In this document: positions 33,059-42,974 of the stretch, piece after piece | Layout of the letters: the number at the start of each line of letters is the position of its first letter | Numbering within the stretch: the first letter of the stretch is position 1 | From: Candidatus Bathyarchaeota archaeon | GTDB lineage: Archaea; Thermoproteota; Bathyarchaeia; Bathyarchaeales; Bathycorpusculaceae | NCBI GenBank assembly: GCA_029907545.1 | Contig: JARYLR010000009.1 | Coordinates: 1-52,591 of the forward strand | Length of the DNA: 52,591 nt | Direction: 5' to 3' | Notes under the pieces: model-generated | The model's database searches: none | What the model was told of the DNA's origin: nothing | Seen by the model: the letters and a program-made list of their open reading frames with translations, nothing else | Translations under genes and position numbers: made by a program

Positions 33059-34888
33059 ATGTGTGGCATATTCGGATGTATATTGAAAGATCAAAACGCG
33101 GCACCAGTTATACATGCAGCATTAAAAAGACTTGAGTACCGAGGATACGACTCAGTAGGGGAAGCCACGGTACATGATGGTAAACTCTACATAAAGAAAG
33201 ACCAAGGCAAAATAGATGAAGTTCACTTGACGCGAAACTTAGATGACTTGCCTGGAAATCTGGGCATTGGGCATACAAGGTGGGCTACCCATGGGGCGCC
33301 CTTAGAAGTCAACGCGCATCCTCATTCTGATTGTAGCGGACAAATGGCAGTTGCCCATAATGGTATAGTTGAGAATTTTGCTGAATTAAAAGCTGAGCTG
33401 GAAAACCGTGGACACGTTTTTAGATCAAAAACAGACACTGAAGTCATAGTTCATCTCGTGGAAGACGCGCTTAAAAACAGCCCTGCGCTGAGCCTTACAG
33501 AGGCGGTTCTGGAAAGCGCAAGAAGACTTGACGGCTCATATGCTATTGCCGTTATTTCCGCAAAGGAGCCAGACAAGATAGTATGTGCAAGAAAAGAAAG
33601 CCCTCTTGTAGTCGGAATAGGCGAAAACGCGATTTTCTGTGCATCTGATATTCCGGCATTTCTGCCTCTAACAAATAAGGCAGTAATCATAGACGATGGC
33701 GAGCTTGTCACCCTTTCCTTGAAAGGCTGGGAAATCAGAAAAATCGCAGATAGCGCCCCTGTTACAAGGGAGATAAAGGTAATTGACTGGGCTCCAGAAA
33801 TGGCTGTGAAACAGGGGTACCAGCACTTTATGCTGAAAGAGATTCACGAGCAGCCAACCTGTTTACGTAACACTTTGAGGCTGCAGGAACATTATCTTGA
33901 CTTGATGTCAACGTTCCTTGACCGCGCCCGCGAAGTCTTTCTTATAGCATGCGGAACATCTTACCACGCCTGTTTGGGTGCGTCCTACATGTTTTCCAAG
34001 CTGGCGTTTCTTGCAACTTATCCTGTTATCGCTTCGGAATTCATTGAGCAGCATGGAAAATCAGTAAGTGTTGACAGTGCCATCCTTGCCGTAAGCCAAT
34101 CAGGCGAAACAGCAGACACCCTAGCGTCCGTGAATGCAGCGAGACAGAGAGCCGCAACAATCCTTGGATTAACCAATGTCATAGGCTCAACGCTAACGCG
34201 TGTCTCAAGAGTTTACATCGGTCAGCAGTCAGGTCCAGAAATAGGAGTGGCAGCAACCAAGACATTTACTTCCCAGCTTTCCGTGCTAGCCGAACTTGCT
34301 TTGAGACTGGCAAAGAAAAGAGGCAAAGTTTCACAGGACGAGATGGATTACCTGGCTGATAAACTGAAAAAGCTTCCCGACATAGTAGAAACCATAATTC
34401 GAACCCAAGAAGCAAAAATACGCGAGCTGGCAAAGAAATACAAAGACGCCAAAACCTTCTTCTTCCTAGGAAGAGGAATAAGCACAGCCACAGCCTATGA
34501 AGGCAGACTCAAGCTTATGGAAATCGCCTACGTCCCAGCCATCGCTTTCCCTGCAGGCGAAAGCAAACACGGCCCAATAAGCCTAGTAGAGCAAGGCTTC
34601 CCAGTGATTTTTATCTGTCCAAAGGATGAGACGCATAAGACCTTGATTGGCAACATTATGGAAATGAAGGCGAGAGGCGCATCAATCATCACGATTGTTG
34701 AAGAGGATGATGAAGAAGTGAAAAGGCTGTCTGATGATTACGTTGAGATACCTAAAGGGGTTCCCGACGTGTTGTCGCCGATACCCTTCGTTATTCCATT
34801 GCAGCTGTTTGCATACTACATGGCGGTTGAAAGGGGACATAATCCTGACATGCCGAGAAATCTGGCGAAATCCGTCACAGTGAAATAG
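33059..34888 (+). CDS. glmS: Glutamine-fructose-6-phosphate aminotransferase
   Basis: The enzyme makes glucosamine 6-phosphate, the first step of amino-sugar synthesis. The N-terminal glutaminase begins MCGIFGC with nucleophilic Cys2, and GHTRWATHG lies near residue 74; two SIS isomerase domains follow (CGTSYHA, SQSGET, GRGIS, PAGESKHGP) and the C-terminus PRNLAKSVTVK is typical. The 609-residue length fits. ATG 33059 is preceded by a 189-bp gap with a TATA-like CTTATTAG near 32993. No ribozyme-like element is seen. Confidence 0.95.
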   Translation: MCGIFGCILKDQNAAPVIHAALKRLEYRGYDSVGEATVHDGKLYIKKDQGKIDEVHLTRNLDDLPGNLGIGHTRWATHGAPLEVNAHPHSDCSGQMAVAHNGIVENFAELKAELENRGHVFRSKTDTEVIVHLVEDALKNSPALSLTEAVLESARRLDGSYAIAVISAKEPDKIVCARKESPLVVGIGENAIFCASDIPAFLPLTNKAVIIDDGELVTLSLKGWEIRKIADSAPVTREIKVIDWAPEMAVKQGYQHFMLKEIHEQPTCLRNTLRLQEHYLDLMSTFLDRAREVFLIACGTSYHACLGASYMFSKLAFLATYPVIASEFIEQHGKSVSVDSAILAVSQSGETADTLASVNAARQRAATILGLTNVIGSTLTRVSRVYIGQQSGPEIGVAATKTFTSQLSVLAELALRLAKKRGKVSQDEMDYLADKLKKLPDIVETIIRTQEAKIRELAKKYKDAKTFFFLGRGISTATAYEGRLKLMEIAYVPAIAFPAGESKHGPISLVEQGFPVIFICPKDETHKTLIGNIMEMKARGASIITIVEEDDEEVKRLSDDYVEIPKGVPDVLSPIPFVIPLQLFAYYMAVERGHNPDMPRNLAKSVTVK

Positions 34889-34974
34889 TGGCTTACTTTT
34901 ATCTTTCATCTTTCTTCTGAATGCAGATACGTTAAAAGTGTGCAGCACACCAAATACTACTTGGTGCCCGAAAG

Positions 34975-35652
34975 GTGGAAAACAGCAACTGGGAAAGGCT
35001 CATTCAAAATCTCACCAAGGAAGGCATCCTCCGCACTCCCAAAGTCACTAAAGCCATGCTAGCAGTACCTCGCAAAGCATTCCTTCCAGAAAGCATGCAA
35101 CAGTATAGCGCTGTAGACACGCCACTTCCAGTAGGATACGGGCAAACGATCTCCGCACCTCACATGGTTTCAATAATGAACGAAGCCTTAATGCTTGAAA
35201 CGGGCCACAAAGTCCTTGAGGTCGGCGCGGGATCGGGATGGCATGCCGCGACCGTGGCAGAAATAATCGCGCCCAGCAGCGCCCCGAGAACGGAACATGG
35301 TCACGTTTACACTGTGGAGATAGTTCAAGAGCTCGCCGAGTTTGCAAGAAGAAACATCATGAAAGCAGGATACGGCGACCGCGTCACCATAATCTGCGGA
35401 GACGGATCGCTTGGACACCCTGAAAAGGCACCGTTCGACAGGGTTTTTGTAACGGCTGCTGCTCCAGAAATACCTAAGCCACTGATTGACCAACTTAAGC
35501 CTGGCGGAATAATGCTGGTTCCCGTGGGAAACGTTTCTCTGTTCCAGAATCTTTTGAGACTTACAAAGGGATCGGATGGAAAGGTCAAAGAAGAGAATCT
35601 TGGCGGAGTGGCGTTTGTTCCCTTGACGGGCCGCTATGGCCAAGACGTCTGA
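34975..35652 (+). CDS. pcm: Protein-L-isoaspartate O-methyltransferase
   Basis: It methylates L-isoaspartyl residues to begin their repair. Features: YGQTISAPHMVSIM near 54, motif I LEVGAGSGWHAATVAEI near 81 and a DRVFVTAAAPEIP segment near 154. The length (225) fits. GTG 34975 follows AAAGG closely. It fits the protein-quality theme of the window. Confidence 0.92.
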   Translation: MENSNWERLIQNLTKEGILRTPKVTKAMLAVPRKAFLPESMQQYSAVDTPLPVGYGQTISAPHMVSIMNEALMLETGHKVLEVGAGSGWHAATVAEIIAPSSAPRTEHGHVYTVEIVQELAEFARRNIMKAGYGDRVTIICGDGSLGHPEKAPFDRVFVTAAAPEIPKPLIDQLKPGGIMLVPVGNVSLFQNLLRLTKGSDGKVKEENLGGVAFVPLTGRYGQDV

Positions 35653-35664
35653 GCCATTACTCTT

Positions 35665-36972
35665 TTACTGAATTCCAAGTTTTTCTCGGTATGCGTCTAG
35701 GTCTAGCCACCCATGCCCGCTTATGTTCATGCAGATTACTTTTTCTACTCCTGCCTTCTCAGCTTTCAATGCCTCGTCGATTCCGGCACGGACTGCGTAG
35801 CTGGACTCTGGTGCAGGCAGCCATCCCTCAGTTTGAACAAATATTCTTGCGGCCTCAAAGATTGCCTTTTCATCCGGAGGATACGTGACCGCTTTGACAA
35901 TGTTGTTTTTTCTCAGCAGGCTTATGATTGGTCCTGCAGCGTGGTAGCGCAGGCCATCCGCCTTTATAGGGGTCATCTCTACTTTATGTCCCAAAGTGTA
36001 CATCTTTAACAGGGGTGTATGCTCTCCTACATCGCCAAAGTCATATCGATATTCTCCCTTCACCAAGTTGGGTGCTGCTTGAGACTGCGAAGCTAGAAAC
36101 TCGCATTCCCGCTTACCCTTGAGAACTTCGCCGATGAAGGGCAGAGCGATGCCGCCGAAGTTGGATCCCCCACCTAAGCATCCAACAATCAAGTCCGGCT
36201 TATCATCAATCATTTCAAACTGCTTGATAGTTTCCAACCCTATAACCGACTGATGCATCATGACATGGTTAAGAACCGAACCTAGGCAGTAGACGCTGTT
36301 GGCATGGGTTTCAGTGTACTCCAGTCCCTCTGAGATCGCGATGCCAAGTGAGCCGGGGCTGTTAGGATTTTTGGAAAGGGTATCTCTGCCCGTCTTTGTT
36401 TCTTTGCTTGGTGAAGAATATACTTTGGCGCCTAGGAGCTTCATCATGATTCTTCTATCTGTTTTCCAGTCAAATACTGACTTAACCCAGAAAACTACGC
36501 ATTCAAGCTTCAACAAGCTAGCCGCGTAGGCCAGCGCTGTCCCCCATTGGCCTGCACCTGTCTCCGTGCTTAGAGTAGTTTTTCCCTCTTTAGCAGCGTA
36601 ATATGCTTGTGCGATTGCGGTGTTTGTTTTGTGTGATCCAGTAGGGGATAGGTCTTCACGTTTGTAGTAGAGCCTCACTTTCTTCAGTCCAAGGCTTTTT
36701 TCTAGACGTTTGGCGCGGTAGAGCGGTCTGGGTCTGCCCATGTGAATGTATAATTCACGGATTTCTTCGGGGATTGTGACCCATCTTTGATCTGACATTT
36801 CTTGTCCCAAACATTCTTTAATCATGGCCCTAGATAGAAACTCCATTCTCGACGGTCCAGTTTCAGGCTCTTTCGGTGGAGGTAGCGGCTCCGGCAGGTC
36901 AGGTATAATGTTGTACCATTTTGTTGGAAACTCGTCTATTGAGAGAGTGATTTGATCCTTCTCCATAATCAT
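35665..36972 (-). CDS. TrpB2-type tryptophan synthase beta chain-like protein
   Basis: The protein is of the long (about 430-450 aa) TrpB2 class of PLP enzymes. PLP-binding Lys is in GSHKTNTA (about residue 114), preceded by the substrate loop KREDLSPTG; ETGAGQWG (about 139) and the phosphate-binding GCLGGGSNF follow. No trpA is nearby, and TrpB2 proteins often work without TrpA, making tryptophan from serine and indole or acting as serine deaminase. Convergent with pcm. Confidence 0.9.
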   Translation of the reverse strand: MIMEKDQITLSIDEFPTKWYNIIPDLPEPLPPPKEPETGPSRMEFLSRAMIKECLGQEMSDQRWVTIPEEIRELYIHMGRPRPLYRAKRLEKSLGLKKVRLYYKREDLSPTGSHKTNTAIAQAYYAAKEGKTTLSTETGAGQWGTALAYAASLLKLECVVFWVKSVFDWKTDRRIMMKLLGAKVYSSPSKETKTGRDTLSKNPNSPGSLGIAISEGLEYTETHANSVYCLGSVLNHVMMHQSVIGLETIKQFEMIDDKPDLIVGCLGGGSNFGGIALPFIGEVLKGKRECEFLASQSQAAPNLVKGEYRYDFGDVGEHTPLLKMYTLGHKVEMTPIKADGLRYHAAGPIISLLRKNNIVKAVTYPPDEKAIFEAARIFVQTEGWLPAPESSYAVRAGIDEALKAEKAGVEKVICMNISGHGWLDLDAYREKLGIQ

Positions 36973-37040
36973 TCACCGTTTTTGAGTTCCGATAGTATGA
37001 CATGCTCCAGATTAAAGATTTACTGTAGGAAATAAGTAGA

Positions 37041-38075
37041 TTAACCGAACCATCTTTCCAGCGTAGTCTTGCCTTTTGCTTTAGTTAATTCAATCTGCAT
37101 CTTTTCCACAGCTTTCCTGACACGATCTTCGGAGAAGTCTCTTTCTCTGCAGATGAAGTTCACTATACCTTCAACGTCGGGGTCTTTCCACTCAATTCTA
37201 TAGTCCTCCCTTACTTTTGGCTTCAGGAAGATCTCCCTGATTCTCGGTAGTTCAGCCGGAAACTCCGCGTTTTTCAGATACGGCAAAGCGTTCTCTATGT
37301 TTCCATGCTCCTTAATCAGTTTCAAGGCAGTTTTCGGTCCTAGCCCCTCCACACCGTCTGGATTGAAGTCTGTTCCAATTAGTATACCTACGTCAATCAA
37401 CTGCTCATGAGTTATTCCACATTCCGTTAAAACTTGCTCCAGCTCCACCATTTCCGGTACTACGTCAATGTAGATGTTCTTGCTTGGAAGCTTTCTTCGT
37501 CCAGAAATTGTCACGTTCCTCACAAGTCTAGGCGCTCCGAAAAGCAAGCAATCATAATCTTGACTTGCACAGTAATCAGCGTCTCCACGTTTACTAAGGT
37601 ATGCTGCTTGAGCCTCGCCTTCGCTTGGAGCCTGAATCCATGGGATTCCCATGAGATCGAGGAGTTTCTTGCTGTCTTCAGCCATATAGTCTTTCAAATG
37701 CGATGTGGCTTGAGCGTACATGCGGGCGTCTTCCATTTTTCCCTCTCGCAGCGCTTGCTCGTACCTAACTAGCGCTTCTTTCTTGACTTTCATGCGTCTC
37801 TTGATTTCAACTTCCTTAAGAGCGGGAGGCGTTCCGTCAAAGACATAAATGGGTTTTATTCCCATTTCCACAAGGTTGCTAGTCCTATAGAGCAGACCGC
37901 TTAGGTGGCTTGTTACTCTGCCTGAACTATCCATCAAGGGCGTGCCATCTGGCTGTCGAATTATGGCGAGAAACTGGTACAGCGCATTGTATGCGTCTAT
38001 GGCTATGGATTTTCCTCCAAGATCTTCAAGTTTTATGATTGTTCTTGGAACGAGGTCGCGGAGATTTACGCCCAA
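37041..38075 (-). CDS. fen: Flap endonuclease 1
   Basis: FEN-1 removes RNA-primer flaps in replication and repair. Visible features: the N-terminal GVNLRDLVPR, metal-ligand acids in DAYNALY and VFDG, PSEGEAQAAY, ASQDYDCLLFG and GTDFNPDGVEG, and a C-terminal PIP-box-like TTLERWFG for PCNA. Length (344 aa) is right. I use TTG 38075, which gives MGVNLR, the family N-terminus whose Gly2 is at the active site; ATG 38090 would add five residues. A GGGA lies 6 nt upstream. Confidence 0.92.
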   Translation of the reverse strand: MGVNLRDLVPRTIIKLEDLGGKSIAIDAYNALYQFLAIIRQPDGTPLMDSSGRVTSHLSGLLYRTSNLVEMGIKPIYVFDGTPPALKEVEIKRRMKVKKEALVRYEQALREGKMEDARMYAQATSHLKDYMAEDSKKLLDLMGIPWIQAPSEGEAQAAYLSKRGDADYCASQDYDCLLFGAPRLVRNVTISGRRKLPSKNIYIDVVPEMVELEQVLTECGITHEQLIDVGILIGTDFNPDGVEGLGPKTALKLIKEHGNIENALPYLKNAEFPAELPRIREIFLKPKVREDYRIEWKDPDVEGIVNFICRERDFSEDRVRKAVEKMQIELTKAKGKTTLERWFG

Positions 38076-38194
38076 AAATGTCCCAGTCACATATTGTCAT
38101 GCAGGTCAAATAATAAGGTTGCGAGCTGCGAAACATAGAAGATATAAATGAGTCTTGCAACTACACAACTATCGTTGTCAAGGAAGAACCAAAC

Positions 38195-38383
38195 ATGTCG
38201 GACAAAGCAACAACAATAACCTTGGTCACATGCACAAGCTGCGGTAAACCAATACCACCGGCAGCGGAAGCAACAAAATTTCTTTGCCCAAACTGTGGAG
38301 AAATACAGATAAAACGCTGTGGAAAATGCCGAAAATTCGGAAGACCCTACAAGTGTCCAAAATGCGGCTTCGTTGGACCCTGA
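38195..38383 (+). CDS. Zinc-ribbon RNA-binding-type protein, 62 aa
   Basis: Four Cys pairs (CTSC, CPNC, CGKC, CPKC) make two zinc knuckles in this archaeal COG2888-type protein, which occurs next to translation factor genes. ATG 38195 lies about 50 bp after a TATA-like GATATAAATG. It is 21 bp before the EF-1 beta gene by the start used, so the two are likely co-transcribed. The role is probably linked to translation but has not been shown. Confidence 0.85.
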   Translation: MSDKATTITLVTCTSCGKPIPPAAEATKFLCPNCGEIQIKRCGKCRKFGRPYKCPKCGFVGP

Positions 38384-38404
38384 ACATGAATTGAGGTGGC
38401 TTAT

Positions 38405-38680
38405 ATGGGAAGCGTCGTGATCACCTACAAAATATTTCCAGAAGACGTGACAGTTGATTTTGAAGAGCTTAAGAAGAAAATTGAGGGAAACATACCGAGC
38501 TTTGCTTCAGTGACAGGATATGGCGAGGAACCTATCGCCTTCGGTCTAAAAGCCCTGTTGGCACAGATCAGGTTTCCGGAAGATCAGACTGGGTTGCTTG
38601 AAGAGTTGGAGAAAAAACTGGAGAAGATAAGTGGCGTAAGCCAAGTTCAAACAGCCATGGTGCGTAGAACGAGCAGATAG
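38405..38680 (+). CDS. ef1b: Translation elongation factor aEF-1 beta
   Basis: This 91-residue protein is the archaeal guanine-exchange factor for EF-1 alpha. The N-terminal strand (VVITYKIFPEDV), the FGLKALLAQI segment and the VQTAMVRR end are typical of the family fold. A GTG at 38396 is in frame, but GAGGTGG lies just before ATG 38405, which also matches the usual family N-terminus, so ATG is used. Confidence 0.92.
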   Translation: MGSVVITYKIFPEDVTVDFEELKKKIEGNIPSFASVTGYGEEPIAFGLKALLAQIRFPEDQTGLLEELEKKLEKISGVSQVQTAMVRRTSR

Positions 38681-38719
38681 AATGCTTTCATGATCATCCA
38701 GTGCCAAGGAGCGGCGTAA

Positions 38720-38854
38720 GTTTCGAACTGAATGAGAATGCCTTGAATTGAGATCCTGATGATACGGATCGAAGTTATGTTTGTGATTATTGTGGATGAT
38801 GATTGATCATAGTGAAAGGATTTATAGGGGAAGAACTCTTGTTTCGAACTGAAT
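38720..38854. repeat. 14-bp direct repeat in the EF-1 beta / CDC48 gap
   Basis: GTTTCGAACTGAAT occurs at 38720-38733 and 38841-38854. The second copy follows the TATA-like GATTTATAG (38818-38826) that serves the CDC48 gene. Between them are several TGATGA-type motifs. A regulator site or RNA element is possible; neither is established. Confidence 0.5.
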
Positions 38855-38872
38855 CATGTCTTAATTTGGGAA

Positions 38873-41059
38873 GTGTTTCAGTTGAGCGGTAATGAAGTGC
38901 AACTTCGCGTCGGAGACGCAAGGCAGAGAGATGTCGGCAGAGGGATAGCTCGTCTGGATCAGAAAACTATGCAGAGATTAGGAATCTCAGCAGGCGACGT
39001 AATAGAAATTACGGGTAAACGGTCAACCTCTGCCATCGCGTGGCCAGCCTACAGTGAGGATCAGAACCGTGACCTGTTGCGAATAGATGGTTTTACACGG
39101 AAGAACGCAGGAGTCGCCATAAACGAATATGTTGTTGTGCGTCCAGCAAAAGTGAAAACTGCTCTGGCTCTGACGCTGGCGCCGGTTGACATGAGACTGA
39201 ACGTGGATGAAGATTTCACGAACTTTGTGAAAAATCGGCTTATGGAAAGAACGCTTGTAGAAGGCGACACAACACTTGTCATGATGCTGGGGCACGCCAT
39301 ACCCTTTATGGTTACAAAAACCCGCCCGCACGGCATCATTAAAGTTACAACTGAAACCAGACTTACAATTTTGAACGAGCCTGCACCTGAAGGCAAAGGC
39401 TTGCCGCGCACCACCTATGAGGATATTGGCGGGCTCCATGAAGAAATCCAAAGAGTAAGAGAAATGGTCGAGCTTCCGCTCCGTCACCCAGAGCTCTTCC
39501 AGCGGCTTGGCATAGATCCTCCGAAAGGAGTACTGCTTCACGGTCCGCCTGGATGCGGCAAAACCTTGCTAGCAAGAGCGGTTGCAAATGAGTCGGAAGC
39601 CAATTTCTTCTCCATAAACGGACCCGAGATCATGAGCAAGTTCTACGGTGAATCAGAAGCTAGACTTAGAGAGATATTCCAGCAAGCCCAGCAAAACGCT
39701 CCAAGCATAATATTCATTGACGAGCTTGACGCGATAGCTCCTAAACGAGAGGAAGTAACAGGCGAAGTTGAAAGACGCGTAGTTGCCCAGCTTCTGGCGC
39801 TAATGGACGGATTATCGGGAAGAGGAAACGTCATAGTCATAGGCGCCACAAACAGGCCAAGCGCCCTAGATCCGGCACTCCGCAGACCGGGAAGATTTGA
39901 CAGAGAAATCGAGATCGCTGTACCAGATAAGCAGGGAAGATATGAGATCCTGCAGATCCACACTCGCGGCATGCCGCTTGCTGAGGATGTCGACCTCAAG
40001 AAGCTTTCCGACATGACCCACGGATACACAGGCGCGGACTTGTCTTCTCTCAGCCGAGAGACAGCTATGAAAGCCTTGCGAAGGTATCTGCCTCAGATAA
40101 ACCTTGAGGAAGAACGTATTCCGCCAAGCGTGCTGGAAAAAATGGAAGTCACGATGGAAGACTTTGTGAACGCTTACAAGGAGATAACGCCTACCGCCAT
40201 GCGGGAAGTCTACATCGAGGTTCCGACGGTGCATTGGGACGACATAGGGGGGCTGGAAGAGGTTAAACAGGAGCTTAAAGAAGCCGTTGAATGGCCTTTA
40301 AAGAACCCCGAGATTTTCAAGCGACTCGGAGTAAAACCGCCGAAAGGTATACTGCTTTATGGTCCGCCTGGTTGCGGCAAGACTTTGCTGGCGCGTGCTG
40401 TTGCAACCGAGAGCGAAGCCAACTTCATAACGATCAAGGGTCCCGAGGTCTTCTCTAAATGGGTTGGCGAGTCCGAGAAGGCCATAAGAGAAGTCTTCAG
40501 GAAAGCGCGCATGGCATCTCCTGCCGTCGTGTTCTTCGATGAAATCGACTCTCTTGTTCCCCGTAGAGGCTTAGGCTTTTCGGACAGCGGCGTCTCTGAG
40601 CGAGTCATAAGTCAGCTTCTAACCGAGATGGATGGGATTGTGACCTTGGAAGATGTCGTTATAGTTGCCGCTACAAACAGACCCGACATGGTGGATCCAG
40701 CAGTTCTTCGACCTGGAAGATTCGACAGGCTTATCTATGTGCCGGAGCCAGATGAGAAAAGCAAGATAGCGATATTCAAGATCTACACAAAGAAGATGCC
40801 TTTAGCCAAAGACGTCGATATCGCCGCTCTAGCTGCTTCTGCGAAGAACTATTCAGGCGCTGACATTGACGCGCTCTGCAGAGAAGCGGCCATGAATGCT
40901 CTGCGCAGAGATCCCAATACCGCTGAAATTACGCTTAAAGATTTTCAGGAAGCAATGAAAAAGAGCGGGCCCTCTATTACTCCGGACATGGAAAAGTGGT
41001 ATAAGAGTTTCATGCAGCAGGCGCGTCAAGTGCAGAAGCCTGCAACGCCTGTTTACTAG
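38873..41059 (+). CDS. CDC48/VCP-type AAA ATPase
   Basis: A 728-residue double-AAA unfoldase that feeds proteins to the proteasome and remodels complexes. The N-domain begins [22 protein letters not shown]1 has GPPGCGKT at 224-231 and D2 GPPGCGKT near 500, each followed by Walker B and Arg-finger regions. GTG 38873 is the first start; TTG 38882 gives a more usual N-terminus and better spacing from GGGA. The unusual start codon is notable in either case. A 79-residue gene follows. Confidence 0.93.
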   Translation: MFQLSGNEVQLRVGDARQRDVGRGIARLDQKTMQRLGISAGDVIEITGKRSTSAIAWPAYSEDQNRDLLRIDGFTRKNAGVAINEYVVVRPAKVKTALALTLAPVDMRLNVDEDFTNFVKNRLMERTLVEGDTTLVMMLGHAIPFMVTKTRPHGIIKVTTETRLTILNEPAPEGKGLPRTTYEDIGGLHEEIQRVREMVELPLRHPELFQRLGIDPPKGVLLHGPPGCGKTLLARAVANESEANFFSINGPEIMSKFYGESEARLREIFQQAQQNAPSIIFIDELDAIAPKREEVTGEVERRVVAQLLALMDGLSGRGNVIVIGATNRPSALDPALRRPGRFDREIEIAVPDKQGRYEILQIHTRGMPLAEDVDLKKLSDMTHGYTGADLSSLSRETAMKALRRYLPQINLEEERIPPSVLEKMEVTMEDFVNAYKEITPTAMREVYIEVPTVHWDDIGGLEEVKQELKEAVEWPLKNPEIFKRLGVKPPKGILLYGPPGCGKTLLARAVATESEANFITIKGPEVFSKWVGESEKAIREVFRKARMASPAVVFFDEIDSLVPRRGLGFSDSGVSERVISQLLTEMDGIVTLEDVVIVAATNRPDMVDPAVLRPGRFDRLIYVPEPDEKSKIAIFKIYTKKMPLAKDVDIAALAASAKNYSGADIDALCREAAMNALRRDPNTAEITLKDFQEAMKKSGPSITPDMEKWYKSFMQQARQVQKPATPVY

Positions 41060-41068
41060 GAGCATGTA

Positions 41069-41308
41069 ATGATGCCTGTGCCTACTAAAACTTGGAAGAC
41101 GCATCCTGCCTACTTTGTGCTTTTCGAGGTTTTGCAGAAGAAGAAAGGCGCGATGGCAGATACGGAGCTGTTTGAGGCGTTGAACGAGGAGTACGCTGAC
41201 TTGGGCTTTAAGGATTTTAACGAGTTGCTGATGCGGGGAGAGGTAAGCGGCAAAATTCGTGTTACCTCCATGTCTCGTGGAAAGCGCCGCGTGGAACTTG
41301 TGACATAG
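41069..41308 (+). CDS. Small winged-helix-like conserved hypothetical, 79 aa
   Basis: The sequence suggests three helices and a short strand pair at the end (KIRVTSMSRGKRRVELV), a winged-helix-like fold (FELLFEALNEEYADLG-type helix near 30). No family is named. It follows the CDC48 gene by 9 bp, so it is likely translated from the same message, and could relate to it; that is only context. Confidence 0.7.
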   Translation: MMPVPTKTWKTHPAYFVLFEVLQKKKGAMADTELFEALNEEYADLGFKDFNELLMRGEVSGKIRVTSMSRGKRRVELVT

Positions 41309-41337
41309 GCGTTGTTCTCCGCAACTGCGTGTAGCGC

Positions 41338-42561
41338 ATGGAAACCGTTTCAGACGTAATAGTGGTTGGAGGAGGGCCATGCGGCTCATTTGCAGCGTTC
41401 AACCTTGCAAAAAAGGGCGTTAACGTAACGGTATTTGAGGAGCACGCTGAAATCGGTGTGCCTTCTCACTGCGCAGGACACCTCAGTATCAGAGGCTTGA
41501 AGAATCTAGGGTTATATCCGCTGCCTAGCAGAGTTGTTGAAAATGTTATCTATGGTGTGGTTTTTCACTCGCCCAACGGGGAGAGTTTCTCTCTTCGTTT
41601 TGCTGCGCCAGTGACATGCTCGGTAAATAGGGTTCTTTTTGACAAACATTTGGCGAAAATGGCGGCGGACGCTGGAGCACGTTACTTTTTGCGTTCCAAA
41701 GTTGAGTCGCTGGTGATTGAGAACAGTTATGTGTGTGGTGTCTATATAAGGCAAAATAGAGTGACCGAGAAATATGCTGCAAAAATCGTTATAGACGCTG
41801 AGGGCGTCTCCCCTAGACTTCTGAGACAAGCTGGTTTGCCTGCGCCTGACCGCTCTATGGCTATGGTAGGCGTAGAAGCAGAGGTAGAGAACGTTGAAAA
41901 CATCAAAAGGGATATGGTTGAAGTTTTTCTGGGAAAAGAGTATGCTGAAGGCTTCTTTGCTTGGCTTATTCCTCAAAACAATGGGCATGCGAAGATTGGA
42001 CTGGCGTCAAAAACTGGCAACCCTCAGAAGCTTTTGCAAAAGCTAATGACCACTCATCCTGTAGCCTCTCGAAACCTGTGTCATGGAAAAATCACGCAGC
42101 TTTCTTTTCATCCTCTAAGTCTTGGGGGATCTGTCCGTCAAGCGTATTCAAACGGCTTTCTCGCTGTAGGAGATGCAGCGTCTCATGTTAAGCCTACAAC
42201 GGGCGGTGGGGTTATCCTCGGAATGAGCTGCGCAAAAATCGCTGCTGAAGTTGCATACACGGCATTGAAGAGGAGTGATGTTTCTTCTGTTTTTCTTAGC
42301 ACATATCAGAGGGAATGTGACAGCATGCTTGGTTTCGACATGTCTGTGATGCTTCGGCTGAGAAAAATGTTTAATACGCTAAGCGATAGGCAAGTTGACA
42401 AAGCTATACGATTCTGCAGAATGATAAATCTTGGCAGGTCTCTTCAGGAGGTTGAGGAAATTGATCTTCAAGGAAAAGCCATTTTTAAGCTTCTGCGGAA
42501 TCCCAGAATGCTGGCAGCGCTTTTCTACTTTCTTCGGCTCTACCTTTTTGCGAATATTTAA
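41338..42561 (+). CDS. Geranylgeranyl reductase family protein
   Basis: This FAD-dependent reductase family saturates the isoprenoid chains of archaeal lipids. The dinucleotide-binding motif VVGGGPCGSFAAFNLAKKG (about 9-27), PSHCAGHLS near 46 and the second FAD motif GDAASHVKPTTGGG near 279 are present. At 407 residues it fits digeranylgeranylglycerophospholipid reductase. It lies near a CDP-alcohol phosphatidyltransferase (44912), another ether-lipid enzyme. Confidence 0.9.
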   Translation: METVSDVIVVGGGPCGSFAAFNLAKKGVNVTVFEEHAEIGVPSHCAGHLSIRGLKNLGLYPLPSRVVENVIYGVVFHSPNGESFSLRFAAPVTCSVNRVLFDKHLAKMAADAGARYFLRSKVESLVIENSYVCGVYIRQNRVTEKYAAKIVIDAEGVSPRLLRQAGLPAPDRSMAMVGVEAEVENVENIKRDMVEVFLGKEYAEGFFAWLIPQNNGHAKIGLASKTGNPQKLLQKLMTTHPVASRNLCHGKITQLSFHPLSLGGSVRQAYSNGFLAVGDAASHVKPTTGGGVILGMSCAKIAAEVAYTALKRSDVSSVFLSTYQRECDSMLGFDMSVMLRLRKMFNTLSDRQVDKAIRFCRMINLGRSLQEVEEIDLQGKAIFKLLRNPRMLAALFYFLRLYLFANI

Positions 42562-42598
42562 AATCCGCGTCAGACAAGATGTAGACGGTTAGACAAAC

Positions 42599-42961
42599 AT
42601 GCTAGAATTTCAGTACAAGCTGGTTATCGTTTTCCGTTCCGATCTAAAGCTAAGCAAAGGAAAAACAGCGGTTCAAGCAGGGCACGCTTCGGTCTCTGCG
42701 GCAGAGGAAGCACGTAGGCACTATAGGAAATGGTGGGAAGACTGGCTTGAAGAGGGGCAGCGTAAAATAGCCGTGAAAGTCAAGACAGAAAAAGAACTGC
42801 TGGAACTGCGGGGACAGGCTGAGAGACTTGGTTTGCCGTACTCCCTTATAGTGGATAAAGGGCTAACTGAAATCCCGCCAAACACGATAACATGCTTAGG
42901 AATCGGCCCAGCTCCATCAGAAAAAATCGACAAATTAACCAGTAAACTTCCCCTTCTATAA
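42599..42961 (+). CDS. pth2: Peptidyl-tRNA hydrolase, Pth2 type
   Basis: It frees tRNA from stalled peptidyl-tRNA. The 120-residue length and segments FRSDLKLSKGKTAVQAGHA near 13 and KGLTEIPPNT near 88 (with TCLGIGPAP) are diagnostic. It lies 13 bp before truD, so both tRNA genes are probably one transcript. Confidence 0.95.
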   Translation: MLEFQYKLVIVFRSDLKLSKGKTAVQAGHASVSAAEEARRHYRKWWEDWLEEGQRKIAVKVKTEKELLELRGQAERLGLPYSLIVDKGLTEIPPNTITCLGIGPAPSEKIDKLTSKLPLL

Positions 42962-42974
42962 GAGCGTTAAGAAC

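Noticed and set aside
38756-38854. Possible C/D-box small RNA (TGATGA motifs and CTGA)
   Set aside because: The spacing between the boxes (about 95 nt) and the missing paired inner boxes do not fit archaeal C/D RNAs of about 50-60 nt.
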